This document shows positions 11,456 to 20,073 of a DNA stretch of 48,079 nt, piece after piece. How positions within the stretch are numbered: position 1 is the stretch's first letter; each line of letters starts with the position of its first letter. Origin of the DNA: an uncultured Lamprocystis sp. (lineage in GTDB: Bacteria > Pseudomonadota > Gammaproteobacteria > Chromatiales > Chromatiaceae); assembly GCF_903933125.1 (NCBI RefSeq), contig NZ_CAIZIZ010000325.1:1-48079 (forward strand), written 5' to 3'. Under the pieces are notes generated by a model. It was not told the DNA's origin. It saw nothing but the letters and a program-made list of their open reading frames with translations, and made no database searches. Position numbers and translations under genes: made by a program.

Positions 11456-11638
11456 GAGAGTCTCTCCCGGCGATCGATTCACTGGTGCGGACAGGGCTGG
11501 TTCAACTCGACCCATCGGCCGGACGGTTGGCGGCCGGACGGTTGGTCATCTCCGGCGCTGCGTTCGAATCACTTCCAGAATACCCGATCCGCACGCTCTC
11601 GCGTCCGGAGAAGCACCTACACAGAAACCTGGTGCACC

Positions 11639-11666
11639 TTGACAAGCACCCGTTTAAGCTTAGAAT
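11639..11666 (+). promoter_or_regulatory. Sigma-70 type promoter for the CopG-esterase operon
   Basis: TTGACA at 11639-11644 and TAGAAT at 11661-11666 with a 16-nt spacer. The -35 is a perfect consensus match and the -10 matches five of six. It lies 51 nt upstream of the regulator ATG and abuts the palindrome at 11667. Confidence 0.75.
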
Positions 11667-11684
11667 ACCATCCATATGGATGGT
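11667..11684. promoter_or_regulatory. 18-bp perfect palindrome, probable autorepressor operator
   Basis: ACCATCCATATGGATGGT is a perfect palindrome placed directly after the -10 box, over the expected transcription start. A further half-site GGATGGT occurs at 11700-11706. The position and the RHH/CopG gene downstream suggest that the regulator binds here and represses its own operon. Confidence 0.7.
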
Positions 11685-11717
11685 TAACAGATGTTCTTTG
11701 GATGGTGCATAACGAAA

Positions 11718-12131
11718 ATGAGCGTACACGATATTCGTCCTAAACTCAGCGACACCGAGAAGATCACGATCAATCTCGGACCGGTCGATCTCGGCCAGAT
11801 CGACCTCCTGGTGCAGGAGGGCTTTTACTCCAATCGCACCGATCTGATTCGTACCGCGATCCGCAACCAGTTGGCCAAGCACGCCGATTCGGTTCACCAG
11901 ACGATCGCCCGCAAGAGTCTGGTGCTCGGGATGCAGCATTATTCGCGCGCCGATCTCGAGGCGGTGCAGCGGGCGGGAGACCAACTGCAGATCCAGGTCC
12001 TGGGTCTGGCCAGCATCGGCACCGATGTGTCGCCGGAACTGGCGCTCGCCACGATCGAATCGGTCGTGGTCCTGGGCGCCCTGCACGCCAGCCCCGCCGT
12101 CAAGAGCGCGCTCGCCGGGCGCATCAAATGA
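11718..12131 (+). CDS. CopG/ribbon-helix-helix transcriptional regulator
   Basis: 137 residues from ATG 11718. The ribbon-helix-helix region is about residues 14-52 (KITINLGPVDLGQIDLLV then NRTDLIRTAIRNQLAKH): a beta strand that pairs in a dimer to contact the DNA major groove, then two helices. The C-terminal half (VHQTIARKSLVLGMQHYSR, LGLASIGTDVSPELALATIE) is unrelated to short CopG plasmid repressors and may sense a ligand or mediate oligomerisation. A codon earlier in frame (11691) lies inside the operator region, so is rejected. The esterase gene follows after 21 nt, so the two are an operon. The upstream promoter and 18-bp palindrome imply autoregulation. Confidence 0.85.
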   Translation: MSVHDIRPKLSDTEKITINLGPVDLGQIDLLVQEGFYSNRTDLIRTAIRNQLAKHADSVHQTIARKSLVLGMQHYSRADLEAVQRAGDQLQIQVLGLASIGTDVSPELALATIESVVVLGALHASPAVKSALAGRIK

Positions 12132-12152
12132 CTCAAAAACAGGAAAATCGCT

Positions 12153-13340
12153 ATGAAGATCAATGCAAAGATGCTCTCCGGAATGCGCGAGGCGATGGCC
12201 CGACTGCAGCGGGACGGTCCTGCCGCCGCGACCACCAGCATTCAGCAGACACTCTTTGACCTGATGCCGCGCGGCACGCCGGGTGAACGCGATCCGGCGC
12301 CCCGCGGCCACGGCGACGCGGCCGGCGCGCTTGGCGGATTCGTCCCGGACCTGCTGGCCCGCTTGGGGCTCAGCACGCCGCCGGATGGGTCGCGCTTCCT
12401 ACGCCCCGCCTTCGCACCGCAAGGCGCTGCGCAACCGGACGTCGACGCACCTGCATCGGGCGAGTTTCTCGCCGGCGGCTATACCAATCAAGCCGGTACC
12501 CGTGACTACAAGATCTACATCCCAAGCGCCTACGCGGGTCAGGCGCTGCCGCTGGTGGTGATGCTGCACGGCTGCACCCAGGGTCCGGATGACTGCGCCG
12601 TCGGCACCCGCTGGAATGCCATCGCCGAGGAATGGCCCTGTCTGGTCCTGTATCCGGCGCAATCATCCGCGGCCAACCCGACGCGCTGTTGGAACTGGTT
12701 CAATGCGGATCATCAGCAACGTGACATCGGCGAGCCATCCCTGATCGCGGGGATGACGCGTGAAGTGATCGCGAACTATCACGCCGATCCGGCACGGATC
12801 TACATCGCCGGCCTGTCTGCCGGGGGCACCATGGCCGTCACGATGGGCACCCTCTATCCGGAACTCTATGCCGCGATCGGCACGCACTCCGGCGTCCCCT
12901 ATGCGGCAGCCAGTGACTTGCCGTCGGCCTTGGGTGTCATGCAAAGCGCGGGCGCACCGACCGCGACCCCAGCGGGAGCGGGAACGCCGATCATCGTGTT
13001 CCACGGCGACCGCGACCAAACCGTCCATCCGCGCAATAGCGATCACATCATGAGCCAGTGCGTACCGCCACGAACGCGTGCACAGACGCAGACGCGGCAG
13101 GCCGAGGGGGCTGAGCGTACCTATACGCAGACGATTCACCAGGGACCCGACGGCGCAGTGGTCGCGGAGCACTGGCTGGTCCATGGCGCTGGTCATGCCT
13201 GGTTCGGCGGCGACCGGCGCGGCAGTTTCACCGATGGCACCGGACCCGATGCATCACGTGAAATGATGCGTTTCTTCGCGGCACATGCGCAGCCCAAGGC
13301 GGCGCTTGCCACGGCCCGGAATGAATCCGAACAGGGTTAG
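12153..13340 (+). CDS. PHB depolymerase family esterase
   Basis: 395 residues, alpha/beta hydrolase of the esterase/PHB-depolymerase (CE1-like) family. Seen: oxyanion region VVMLHGCTQ at about 135-143, nucleophile Ser222 in AGLSAGGTM, Asp286 in FHGDRDQTV and His348 in HGAGHAWFGG, a complete triad. The first ~105 residues (two amphipathic stretches and a Gly/Pro linker) precede the catalytic domain and carry no Sec signal, so the enzyme is probably cytosolic or granule-associated; substrate could be polyhydroxyalkanoate or acylated polysaccharide. It is co-transcribed with the CopG-type regulator. Cysteines at about 141 and 148 flank the oxyanion loop. Confidence 0.88.
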   Translation: MKINAKMLSGMREAMARLQRDGPAAATTSIQQTLFDLMPRGTPGERDPAPRGHGDAAGALGGFVPDLLARLGLSTPPDGSRFLRPAFAPQGAAQPDVDAPASGEFLAGGYTNQAGTRDYKIYIPSAYAGQALPLVVMLHGCTQGPDDCAVGTRWNAIAEEWPCLVLYPAQSSAANPTRCWNWFNADHQQRDIGEPSLIAGMTREVIANYHADPARIYIAGLSAGGTMAVTMGTLYPELYAAIGTHSGVPYAAASDLPSALGVMQSAGAPTATPAGAGTPIIVFHGDRDQTVHPRNSDHIMSQCVPPRTRAQTQTRQAEGAERTYTQTIHQGPDGAVVAEHWLVHGAGHAWFGGDRRGSFTDGTGPDASREMMRFFAAHAQPKAALATARNESEQG

Positions 13341-13404
13341 GAACCGTTCACCACCATTCGGGAACGCCTGCGTCTCGGTCGTTGTTCAATTTATCGGAGT
13401 CTCC

Positions 13405-14010
13405 ATGAACCAACCGCTGGTACTCGCGTCCACCTCACCCTTTCGGCACGCCCTGCTGACGCGGCTGGGCCTGCCCTTCATGACCGACTCACCGCAGGTC
13501 GATGAAACCCGACGGCCAAACGAGCCGCCGCAGGTCATGGTCTTGCGCCTGGCGGAGGCCAAGGCGAACGCCGCGGCCCTGCGTCACCCGGACGCCATCA
13601 TCATCGGCGCCGATCAGGTTGCCTGTATCGACGATCTGGTGCTCGGTAAGCCGGGCAACCGCGAACAGGCGATCACCCAACTGGAACGAGCCTCCGGACG
13701 CACCCTGGTCTTCCAGACCGGACTCTGTCTGCTTAACGCCATCACCGGGCGCACCCAAACCCTGGTGGAACCCTTCCATGTGCACTTCCGCCCGCTCACG
13801 CGCCGCCGCATCGAGGCCTACCTCGATCGCGAACAGCCCTATGACTGCGCCGGGAGCTTCAAGTCCGAGGGACTGGGCATTGCGCTCTTCGCCCGCCTGG
13901 AGGGCGACGACCCCAGCGCACTCATCGGTCTGCCCTTGATCCGCCTGATCACCCTGCTGGAGTCCGAGGGGCTGGACCCCTTGGGGGGTAACGAGTCAAC
14001 AACAAGTTAA
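13405..14010 (+). CDS. yceF: Maf-family nucleotide pyrophosphatase (7-methyl-GTP type)
   Basis: 201 residues. LASTSPFRHALLTRLGLPF is the Maf N-terminal signature; GADQVACIDD and the closing CAGSFKSEGLGIALF match the YceF branch, which hydrolyses m7GTP to the monophosphate as house-cleaning of modified nucleotides. The start ATG 13405 is preceded by GGAG 5 nt upstream; readings from further upstream overlap the end of the esterase gene and lack similarity. Neighbours are unrelated; the enterobacterial rpmF/rluC context is absent. Confidence 0.9.
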   Translation: MNQPLVLASTSPFRHALLTRLGLPFMTDSPQVDETRRPNEPPQVMVLRLAEAKANAAALRHPDAIIIGADQVACIDDLVLGKPGNREQAITQLERASGRTLVFQTGLCLLNAITGRTQTLVEPFHVHFRPLTRRRIEAYLDREQPYDCAGSFKSEGLGIALFARLEGDDPSALIGLPLIRLITLLESEGLDPLGGNESTTS

Positions 14011-14022
14011 ACACGAACACAG

Positions 14023-14043
14023 TCGTTGTCGTTGTCGTAATCG
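14023..14043. repeat. Copy of the dispersed TCGTTGTC...GTAATCG repeat
   Basis: 21 bp (reverse complement of CGATTACGACAACGACAACGA) just after yceF. Other copies are at about 10-30, 33402-33423 (same orientation as this one) and 33575-33596 (opposite). Confidence 0.85.
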
Positions 14044-14225
14044 TAGCGCCGCGGACCCTCTCGCACCGCGAGGCTTCACTGTCCGAGTCCGGTTTCGGCT
14101 GACAACACACGCGTACCCCGAAGTGGTCTCATGGATTGCTTCCAAGACGCTGATCAGCGAAGATTTCACCCTGCGTCATTCCGGCGCACGATCAGCGATC
14201 TAAGGCTCGGGGGGGAGTACGGACC

Positions 14226-16112
14226 ATGGCTGCGGCTTCATCGAACACCATCTCGCCACGCGCGTGGCGTCGGCACTGGCTAGCTTATGCGGTTGGGGGC
14301 CTGACGCTGACCGCCATCCTGGCCTTGGGAGGCTGCGGCGGGGGCGAGAATCAGCGCGACGACACCGGCGGATACGAGCCCCCGGCAAGCGGTTACCGCA
14401 CCTCGGGTGAATTTCCGGTCCCGTCGGAAATTGAGCCCAACGTGGACTTCTGGCGCCATGTTTACGGCATCTGGAGCCGCAATCAGGTCGCCTTCCACGA
14501 CGACGAGCACATGGGCGTGATCTACGAAGTGGTGCGTCTGCCGGAAGCGGGCAGTGACGGCTACACCGAATCGCAGAAGGGCTTTGTCCGCTCCCGCCAG
14601 CAGTACCACGAGGACCGGGTGCGTGACCTGGAGCGGCGGGTGACCACGAATCAGCCGCTGAGCGCCCAGGATAAGGAACTTCTAGCCAAATTCGAACGCG
14701 CCGGCGGCACCCGGGCACTCTATGGAGCCGCTGAGCGGGTGCGCAGCCAACGCGGCCTGCGCGAGCGTTTCCGCCGCGGCATGGAAATCAGTGGACGCTA
14801 CGAAAAGTCCTTCCGCGAGATCATGCGCTCCGCCGGCCTGCCGGAGGATCTGGCCTACCTGCCCCATGTCGAGTCGTCCTACCAAACCAACGCCCGTTCC
14901 AGCGCGGGTGCCGCCGGGGTCTGGCAGTTCATGCCGGCGACCGGACGTGTTTACATGAAGGTCAACAACGTGGTGGATGACCGCTACGACCCGATCATCT
15001 CCGCCCAGGGGGCGGCTCGCTACCTCTCCGAGGCCCACAACCGCCTGGGTAGCTGGCCGCTGGCGGTCACCAGCTACAACCACGGTCAAGGCGGCATGGC
15101 GAATGCCAAGGCCCAGCACGGCTACAATTTCGGGCACGTCGTCCGCCACTATAAGGGTAAGTATTTCAAGTTCGCCTCCCGGAACTACTATGCCGAGTTC
15201 CTGGCGGCCCGCGAAGTGGCCGGTAACCCGAGCCGCTACTTCCCCGAGGGCGTGGCCTACGAAAAGCCCTGGTCCAGCGACCGACTGGTGCTGCGCGACA
15301 GCATGCCGGCGGACCACGTGGCGCGGCATTACGGAGTCTCTACCGCCAGCCTCGCCGGCCTGAACCTGCATTGGCGGGAACCCGCCCGTGACGGACGCGC
15401 CAACCTGCCCGCGGGCACCACGGTGTGGCTGCCCGGCGGCAGCATGAGTCGGGTCGCGAGCCAGCCGCCGTCCTATTCCGGATCGGCGCTGGCGTCACGC
15501 ACCGCGCCGCCGCCGACCAAGACCGCGGCGACCGCCATGGCCTTCCAGGCGGTGAGCGCCAAGCCGATCGCGACGGTCGCGTTCCGCGAAAGTGCACGGA
15601 TCGAATCCGAGGACGAACCGCGAATCGCCAAGGCTGAACCCAGGACGGCAATGATGGCACAGCCGGCTCCCAGGCCCCACTCCAAGGTCGCCAAGACTGC
15701 GCCCAAGTCCCTACCGGTCAAAGAAATCCAGGCCAGTCCGCCGCCCAAGGCCGCGAAGGCTGAGACCAAGACCGCAAAGACCGATGGAAACAAGGCGAAA
15801 GCCGCGACCAAAACAGCCAAGGCAGAGGCGAAGCCAACGAAGACCGAGCCCAAGGTCGCCAAGGCGGCGGCCAAGACCACCAAAGAGGCGCAAACATCCA
15901 AGTCCGGGGGCACGCCGGCCAAGGCGGAGCCGAAGACCGCGCAGGCAGACAAGTCAGCCAAGACCAAGGTGCACGTCGTCAAACCCCAGGAGACCCTGTT
16001 CCGGGTCGCCAGCGGCAACGGACTCTCGGTCGCAGAACTGCGTAAGCTGAACAAGATGGGACCCAACGACAACAGCATCCGCCCGGGACAGAAGCTCAAG
16101 GTCGGCAGTTGA
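14226..16112 (+). CDS. mltD: Membrane-bound lytic murein transglycosylase with LysM, MltD-like
   Basis: 628 residues. A lipoprotein signal ends in LALGG-Cys37. The SLT domain spans about 190-330: LPEDLAYLPHVESSY carries the catalytic Glu216, followed by AGAAGVWQFMPATGR, and YNHGQGGM. A LysM-like stretch lies at about 355-398 (GVSTASLAGLNLHW, PAGTTVWLPGG) and a clear LysM at 580-628 (VHVVKPQETLFRVASGNG, IRPGQKLKVGS). Between them, about 470-575 is a Lys/Ala/Thr-Pro-rich spacer of KAEPKTAK-type repeats, probably spanning peptidoglycan. It cleaves murein glycan strands to 1,6-anhydro products, the substrate pathway of NagZ. The start ATG has GGAG 8 nt upstream. Confidence 0.93.
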   Translation: MAAASSNTISPRAWRRHWLAYAVGGLTLTAILALGGCGGGENQRDDTGGYEPPASGYRTSGEFPVPSEIEPNVDFWRHVYGIWSRNQVAFHDDEHMGVIYEVVRLPEAGSDGYTESQKGFVRSRQQYHEDRVRDLERRVTTNQPLSAQDKELLAKFERAGGTRALYGAAERVRSQRGLRERFRRGMEISGRYEKSFREIMRSAGLPEDLAYLPHVESSYQTNARSSAGAAGVWQFMPATGRVYMKVNNVVDDRYDPIISAQGAARYLSEAHNRLGSWPLAVTSYNHGQGGMANAKAQHGYNFGHVVRHYKGKYFKFASRNYYAEFLAAREVAGNPSRYFPEGVAYEKPWSSDRLVLRDSMPADHVARHYGVSTASLAGLNLHWREPARDGRANLPAGTTVWLPGGSMSRVASQPPSYSGSALASRTAPPPTKTAATAMAFQAVSAKPIATVAFRESARIESEDEPRIAKAEPRTAMMAQPAPRPHSKVAKTAPKSLPVKEIQASPPPKAAKAETKTAKTDGNKAKAATKTAKAEAKPTKTEPKVAKAAAKTTKEAQTSKSGGTPAKAEPKTAQADKSAKTKVHVVKPQETLFRVASGNGLSVAELRKLNKMGPNDNSIRPGQKLKVGS

Positions 16113-16201
16113 TCCAGACCCCCGGCCGCCGGAACGGCTGCTGAGCCGTTCCCCGCCGCGCGTGCGCGTGGTGCGCTCGCGGCGACCAGCGAGGCACTGC
16201 C

Positions 16202-16903
16202 ATGGCACACGCAACTGAGGCAACCGTCCCGCGCCTGGACGAGACGTCCTATCGGGACTACCGTCTGGTACCGGTTTACCGGCATACTACAGCCGTCCAG
16301 CGCGCCGCGGCCATCGCCTTCTGGTTCAAGCACAGGGCGCTGACCGAGTCCTGCCTGGCCGAACGCCGCAGCCATGAACTAGTCTACCTGGCATTGGCCG
16401 AGGACGAACGGATTGCCGGACTCACCTCGGTCAGTCTGGGTCGGCGCGGGACTGACCGACGTAGTATCTATGATCTGCGCATCTTCATCGCGCCCGATGA
16501 TCGGGTCGCCTATCTGATGCGCGAACTCACCAATCGCACCCGTGATCTACTGCGCGAAGACAGCCGCACCACCCCGGCGAGCGGGATGCGACTGGTCGCC
16601 GACAACCCAAAGCTGCATCGACCCGGTCTGCGCCGCTATCTTGAACGCCAAGGCTACTGCCCGCGGGGCCGCAACCGCCATGGCATTGACCAGTGGTTCG
16701 CCGCCTTCGATCCAGATCCTCCTCCCACCGACTCCGACCAAGGACCCCCCCATGAAGCCCATGCCGCTGCAACTGCGCAAAGACCAGGAGCGCCGTCTAC
16801 TCGCCGGACATTGCTGGATCTACAGCAACGAGGTGGACACCGCGGCCACCCCCTTGAAGGATCTGGCGCCCGGTCAGGCGGTGGAGGTCCGCAGCGACCA
16901 TGA
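16202..16903 (+). CDS. GNAT-like acetyltransferase family protein, C-terminus probably frameshifted
   Basis: The first ~180 residues resemble a divergent GNAT fold (AFWFKHRALTESCL, LVYLALAEDERIAGLTSVSL, LRIFIAPDDRVAYLM, ADNPKLHRPGLRRYLERQGY, GRNRHGIDQWFAAFD); acceptor unknown. ATG 16202 has GAGG 7 nt upstream. The last ~50 codons run over the start of rlmI by 152 nt and are compositional noise. One extra C in the C7 run at 16745-16751 would end the protein at GPPP with a TGA overlapping the rlmI ATG as ATGA, so I suspect an indel or sequencing slip there. Confidence 0.65.
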   Translation: MAHATEATVPRLDETSYRDYRLVPVYRHTTAVQRAAAIAFWFKHRALTESCLAERRSHELVYLALAEDERIAGLTSVSLGRRGTDRRSIYDLRIFIAPDDRVAYLMRELTNRTRDLLREDSRTTPASGMRLVADNPKLHRPGLRRYLERQGYCPRGRNRHGIDQWFAAFDPDPPPTDSDQGPPHEAHAAATAQRPGAPSTRRTLLDLQQRGGHRGHPLEGSGARSGGGGPQRP

Positions 16904-17948
16904 CCGCTGGATCGGCCACGGCTATGTCAATCCACACTCGCTGATCTGCGCCCGGCTGGTCAGCCGGGACCATGCGCGTCCGCTGAGCCCGGCACTCTGG
17001 GTCGCGCGGCTCCACAACGCCCTGGCGCTGCGCGAACGGCTCTACCGACGCCCCTTCTATCGCCTGGTCTTCGGCGAAAGCGACGGCCTGCCGGGGCTGA
17101 TTGTCGACCGCTACGGCGACCTGCTCTGTGTCCAACTCACCACGGCCGGGATGGAGCGGGTCCGCGGCGAGATCCTCGCCGCCCTGGAACAGGTGCTGCG
17201 GCCCAGCACCATTCTGCTGCGCAACGACACGCCGATGCGCGAACTGGAGGGCCTGACCCAGGGGGTCGAAGCCGTTCTGGGCGATCCGGCGGACGACCTG
17301 ATCCTCACCGAACAGGAAATCGATTTCCAGGTCGCCCCGCGGAGCGGCCAAAAGACGGGCTGGTTTTTCGATCAGGCGGAAAATCGCGCCCGCCTGGCCC
17401 GGTTTGGCGTTGGCGCGCGGGTCCTTGATGTCTGCTGTTACACCGGGGCCTGGGGACTGCGCGCGGCGGCCCTTGGCGCGGACGAGGTCACCTGCGTCGA
17501 CAGCTCACTGAACGCCCTGGAGCGGGTCGCGGCCAACGCCGAGCGCAATCATCTGGGCGAGCGGGTTCACCCCGTCCAGGGCGACGCCTTCGAGGTCCTG
17601 CGCGGACTGCGCGACGACGGGCGGCTGTTCGATACGGTCATCCTGGACCCCCCAGCCTTCATCAAGCGCCGTAAGGACGAGAAGGAAGGTCTTCAGGCCT
17701 ATGCCAGGCTCAACCGGCTCGGCATCGAACTCCTGGCGCCGGGCGGGCTCCTGGTCACCTCCTCCTGTTCCTTCCACATGGATCGTGACACCTTCCTGCG
17801 TACCGTCGGACAGGCCGGTCGGCGGGCCGGACGCTTCCTGCAACTGCTGGAGACCGGTCAGCAAGGACCCGATCACCCGGTGCATCCGGCAATCCCGGAG
17901 ACCGCCTATCTCAAGACCCTGTTTCTGCGCGTGCTGCCGGGCATCTAA
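16752..17948 (+). CDS. rlmI: 23S rRNA m5C1962 methyltransferase
   Basis: 398 residues. An N-terminal PUA domain (LRKDQERRLLAGHCWIYSNE, GQAVEVRSDHDRWIGHGYV) precedes a class I SAM-dependent methyltransferase: motif I VLDVCCYTGAWGLRAA, then EVTCVDSS, GDAFEVLRGL, ILDPPAFIK and SCSFHMDRD, whose Cys is the likely catalytic base of the RlmI/COG1092 family. It methylates 23S rRNA. The ATG at 16752 overlaps a TGA in an alternative frame of the upstream gene (ATGA). A second ATG at 16761 is possible. Confidence 0.93.
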   Translation: MKPMPLQLRKDQERRLLAGHCWIYSNEVDTAATPLKDLAPGQAVEVRSDHDRWIGHGYVNPHSLICARLVSRDHARPLSPALWVARLHNALALRERLYRRPFYRLVFGESDGLPGLIVDRYGDLLCVQLTTAGMERVRGEILAALEQVLRPSTILLRNDTPMRELEGLTQGVEAVLGDPADDLILTEQEIDFQVAPRSGQKTGWFFDQAENRARLARFGVGARVLDVCCYTGAWGLRAAALGADEVTCVDSSLNALERVAANAERNHLGERVHPVQGDAFEVLRGLRDDGRLFDTVILDPPAFIKRRKDEKEGLQAYARLNRLGIELLAPGGLLVTSSCSFHMDRDTFLRTVGQAGRRAGRFLQLLETGQQGPDHPVHPAIPETAYLKTLFLRVLPGI

Positions 17949-17979
17949 ACCGCGCCCAGCGCGGTACGCGATGTTTTTG
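17949..17979 (+). terminator. Probable intrinsic terminator after rlmI
   Basis: ACCGCGC (17949-17955), CCA loop, GCGCGGT (17959-17965); five T at 17975-17979 lie 9 nt beyond the stem, so termination may be weak. Confidence 0.5.
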
Positions 17980-18125
17980 GATGGGATCGGCTCCGGCAGA
18001 TTCGACGATTGCTGGAGCTGGCGCGGTTTACAACGCGACATTGTTTCCAACCAGCCGGTTAGCTAGAATTCCGTTAGTCGTTTCTAGTTCAGGTGCGCCC
18101 TGACACACCCTTCAGGATCCAAACC

Positions 18126-18713
18126 ATGCCTGATCGCTTAGCCCAGAACGCTCGCTTGCCGTCCGTGGGCCGCGCCGCGCCGATCGGAAACCGCAGGCTC
18201 GGCCGCGCGCTCGCCGCGACCCTTGCCATGATCGTTGCCCTATTGTTCGTTGGTTGCGGCGGGGAAACCACGAGCCAGGCCAACTATGCCGATCGCGTGG
18301 TGGTCAAGAAGTCCGAACGCAAGATGCAATTACTCAATCGCGGCAAGGTGCTGCGTGAATACCGCATCGCCCTCGGCGATAATCCGCGGGGTCACAAGAT
18401 GCGTGAAGGCGACGAAAGCACACCGGTCGGCGATTACCTGCTGGATTGGCGCAACCCACGGAGCAATTACTACAAATCGATCCACGTGTCTTACCCCAAC
18501 GAGCGGGATCGTGCACTTGCCAAGCTGCTTGGCGTGGACCCGGGCGGCATGATCATGGTGCACGGAATGCCCAATCACATCCGCTCCGAAACGGTCAGGG
18601 CGGAGTACCGCAGACGCGACTGGACCAATGGCTGCATCGCCGTCCAGGACCACGAGATGGACGAGATCTGGCGGTTGGTGCGCGACGGCACGCCCATCCG
18701 CATTCAGGAATAG
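18126..18713 (+). CDS. L,D-transpeptidase (YkuD) lipoprotein
   Basis: 195 residues from ATG 18126, with AGGA 8 nt upstream; a GTG at 18093 is less likely. A basic N-region and hydrophobic core end in a lipobox, LLFVG-Cys44, so it is probably anchored to a membrane facing the periplasm. The YkuD domain follows: VVVKKSERKMQLLNRGKVLR, IALGDNPRG, TPVGDYLLDW, MVHGMPNHI and RDWTNGCIAV with catalytic Cys170. Enzymes of this family make 3-3 peptidoglycan cross-links or attach proteins to murein. It sits two genes from the LysM transglycosylase, though not in an obvious operon. Confidence 0.9.
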   Translation: MPDRLAQNARLPSVGRAAPIGNRRLGRALAATLAMIVALLFVGCGGETTSQANYADRVVVKKSERKMQLLNRGKVLREYRIALGDNPRGHKMREGDESTPVGDYLLDWRNPRSNYYKSIHVSYPNERDRALAKLLGVDPGGMIMVHGMPNHIRSETVRAEYRRRDWTNGCIAVQDHEMDEIWRLVRDGTPIRIQE

Positions 18714-19185
18714 ACGGGCCGTCTCTCTTGAGCGAATAATCCGGCCCCACTTGGATAGGGGGATTTGGGGACAGGATGCTTAAACCAAGTTTAACATCCG
18801 ATTATTTGTCTCTTGATATCATTAGCTTATAGCGGAAAAAATCGGTCAGTGGCACTACAGCCGTGAAATTTTGTGAAGCGGGACGATTCAGACAATCATT
18901 TTTCACCTCCGCCATGGCCCACAGCGCCACCGACTCCACGCCCAAGCGGCGCGGGCGGCCGAGGAGCAGCCCGAAGCCAAATACGCGGCGCACGCAGTTG
19001 GGGCCTGCCCGGATTCTGATCGCTTCAACAGGGTGTCTCTGCGCTGATCGTGGCCCAAGGCTTGACCGTTATGGCGACCGCCGCCCATGCCCGACTGCGT
19101 CTTAAGCCCGTCGGCTGGGAGCCATGTGTCCCAGCCGACGGCGCGGGCTCAGGCCAGGAATAGCGCTATCGTTACCTCACCGCTC
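18714..19185. other. Intergenic stretch with a strong 13-bp hairpin
   Basis: No convincing gene. 19108-19120 (CCGTCGGCTGGGA) and 19129-19141 are perfect inverted arms around an 8-nt loop, with no T tract, on the boundary between plus-strand and minus-strand gene sets; a bidirectional structured barrier is possible. A short plus-strand reading near 18914-19010 contains TPKRRGRPRS, reminiscent of the N-terminus of TetR regulators, but has no ribosome site and quickly loses similarity. Confidence 0.5.
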
Positions 19186-19284
19186 TTATGGGCGGAAATT
19201 GCTGTAGGCGCCGCCAGCGCGGTCATAGGTGTTCAACAGATCATCCTGCACGATCCACGCGACACCGTTGTCGGCTATCCCTCG
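19186..19284 (-). pseudogene. Vestigial C-terminal tail of a third paralogue
   Basis: Directly beyond the TAG of the gene at 19285-20073 and in the same frame, codons read DNGVAWIVQDDLLNTYDRAG then GAYSNFRP and TAA at 19186-19188. The end of the intact neighbour reads DNGIAHITQDDFGNTYDRVG then GPYSNFKP. So about 28 codons of a diverged copy remain, with the rest lost, consistent with recombination or deletion between tandem paralogues. Confidence 0.8.
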
Positions 19285-20073
19285 CTACGGCTTGAAGTTG
19301 CTGTAGGGCCCGCCCACACGGTCGTAGGTGTTGCCGAAGTCGTCCTGCGTGATGTGCGCGATGCCGTTGTCCGGCGTGAGGACCAGGTCCCGTTCGAGCA
19401 CCGGCGCCCGGAACTTCCAGCCTGGGGGAAGCGTCAGGCGGCTGCCGAGTGTCGGGAGCTCGTCGAACTTCTGATCTGGATGGGTGATGAGGCTGAAGGA
19501 CTTCATGGCCCACGAGTTGCCCTCCGGATCATCCAGGATGAATACCTGCTTGCCCTTGTCGAAGCCGAACTTGGTGTGGCGCCCAACCGTGATGTTCTTG
19601 TAGTCGCCGCCTCCCGGTTTGAGACTGAGACCCTTCAGGTCCAACCAGTTCACCCAGCGCGCTTTCATGCCGCCAAAGTCCAACTCCTTGCCCATCTCGA
19701 CCTCGATCCAGTCAAGTGTCCACATGCGGGGACCGTTCTTGAACGAGGCAAGCACGTGATACTGGTCCTTGAGCTCATTGACGTCGACCTTGTCCAGCAG
19801 CGCGGCGGGACATGAATCCCCGGTGGTGGCGCCGCCGTTGAGACCGTAGGTGTTGTAGACGTTCGCAGTGAGATCCTTGGTGATCGCATTCCCGCCGATG
19901 AGGAACATCTCGGTGTAGCGGTGACCACGCGTGTCCTTGAAGGTGAACGGCTTCGCGTCAGCGCCATCGTTCGGCAAGGTCACGACCAGCCGGGGATACA
20001 GGACGATGGCGGCGACGACGATGAGGGCGACGACGATGCCGAGCGCCCACTGGATGTTCTTGCTCATGTTCAT
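19285..20073 (-). CDS. Membrane-anchored exported protein, paralogue A, function unknown
   Basis: 262 residues. Residues 9-27 (WALGIVVALIVVAAIVLYP) form a signal anchor. The rest has no recognised domain but shares a layout with the protein at 20186-20986: a WTLDWIEVE/WTWDEFWVYE segment, a KGKQVFILDDPEGNSWAMKS/KGTRVYLLDLPDGKVLVMQS segment, LPPGWKFR followed by a V-L-x-R-(D/E)-L motif, and a terminal TQD(D/E)F-NTY signature. The start ATG 20073 has GGAG 5 nt upstream. It lies among DUF1254 genes on the same strand, so a common exported complex or pathway is possible but unproven. Confidence 0.75.
   Translation of the reverse strand: MNMSKNIQWALGIVVALIVVAAIVLYPRLVVTLPNDGADAKPFTFKDTRGHRYTEMFLIGGNAITKDLTANVYNTYGLNGGATTGDSCPAALLDKVDVNELKDQYHVLASFKNGPRMWTLDWIEVEMGKELDFGGMKARWVNWLDLKGLSLKPGGGDYKNITVGRHTKFGFDKGKQVFILDDPEGNSWAMKSFSLITHPDQKFDELPTLGSRLTLPPGWKFRAPVLERDLVLTPDNGIAHITQDDFGNTYDRVGGPYSNFKP

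Noticed and set aside
18863-19105. Possible TetR-type regulator
   Set aside because: Only RRGRPR and a short stretch resemble TetR; no ribosome site, no helix-turn-helix continuation.
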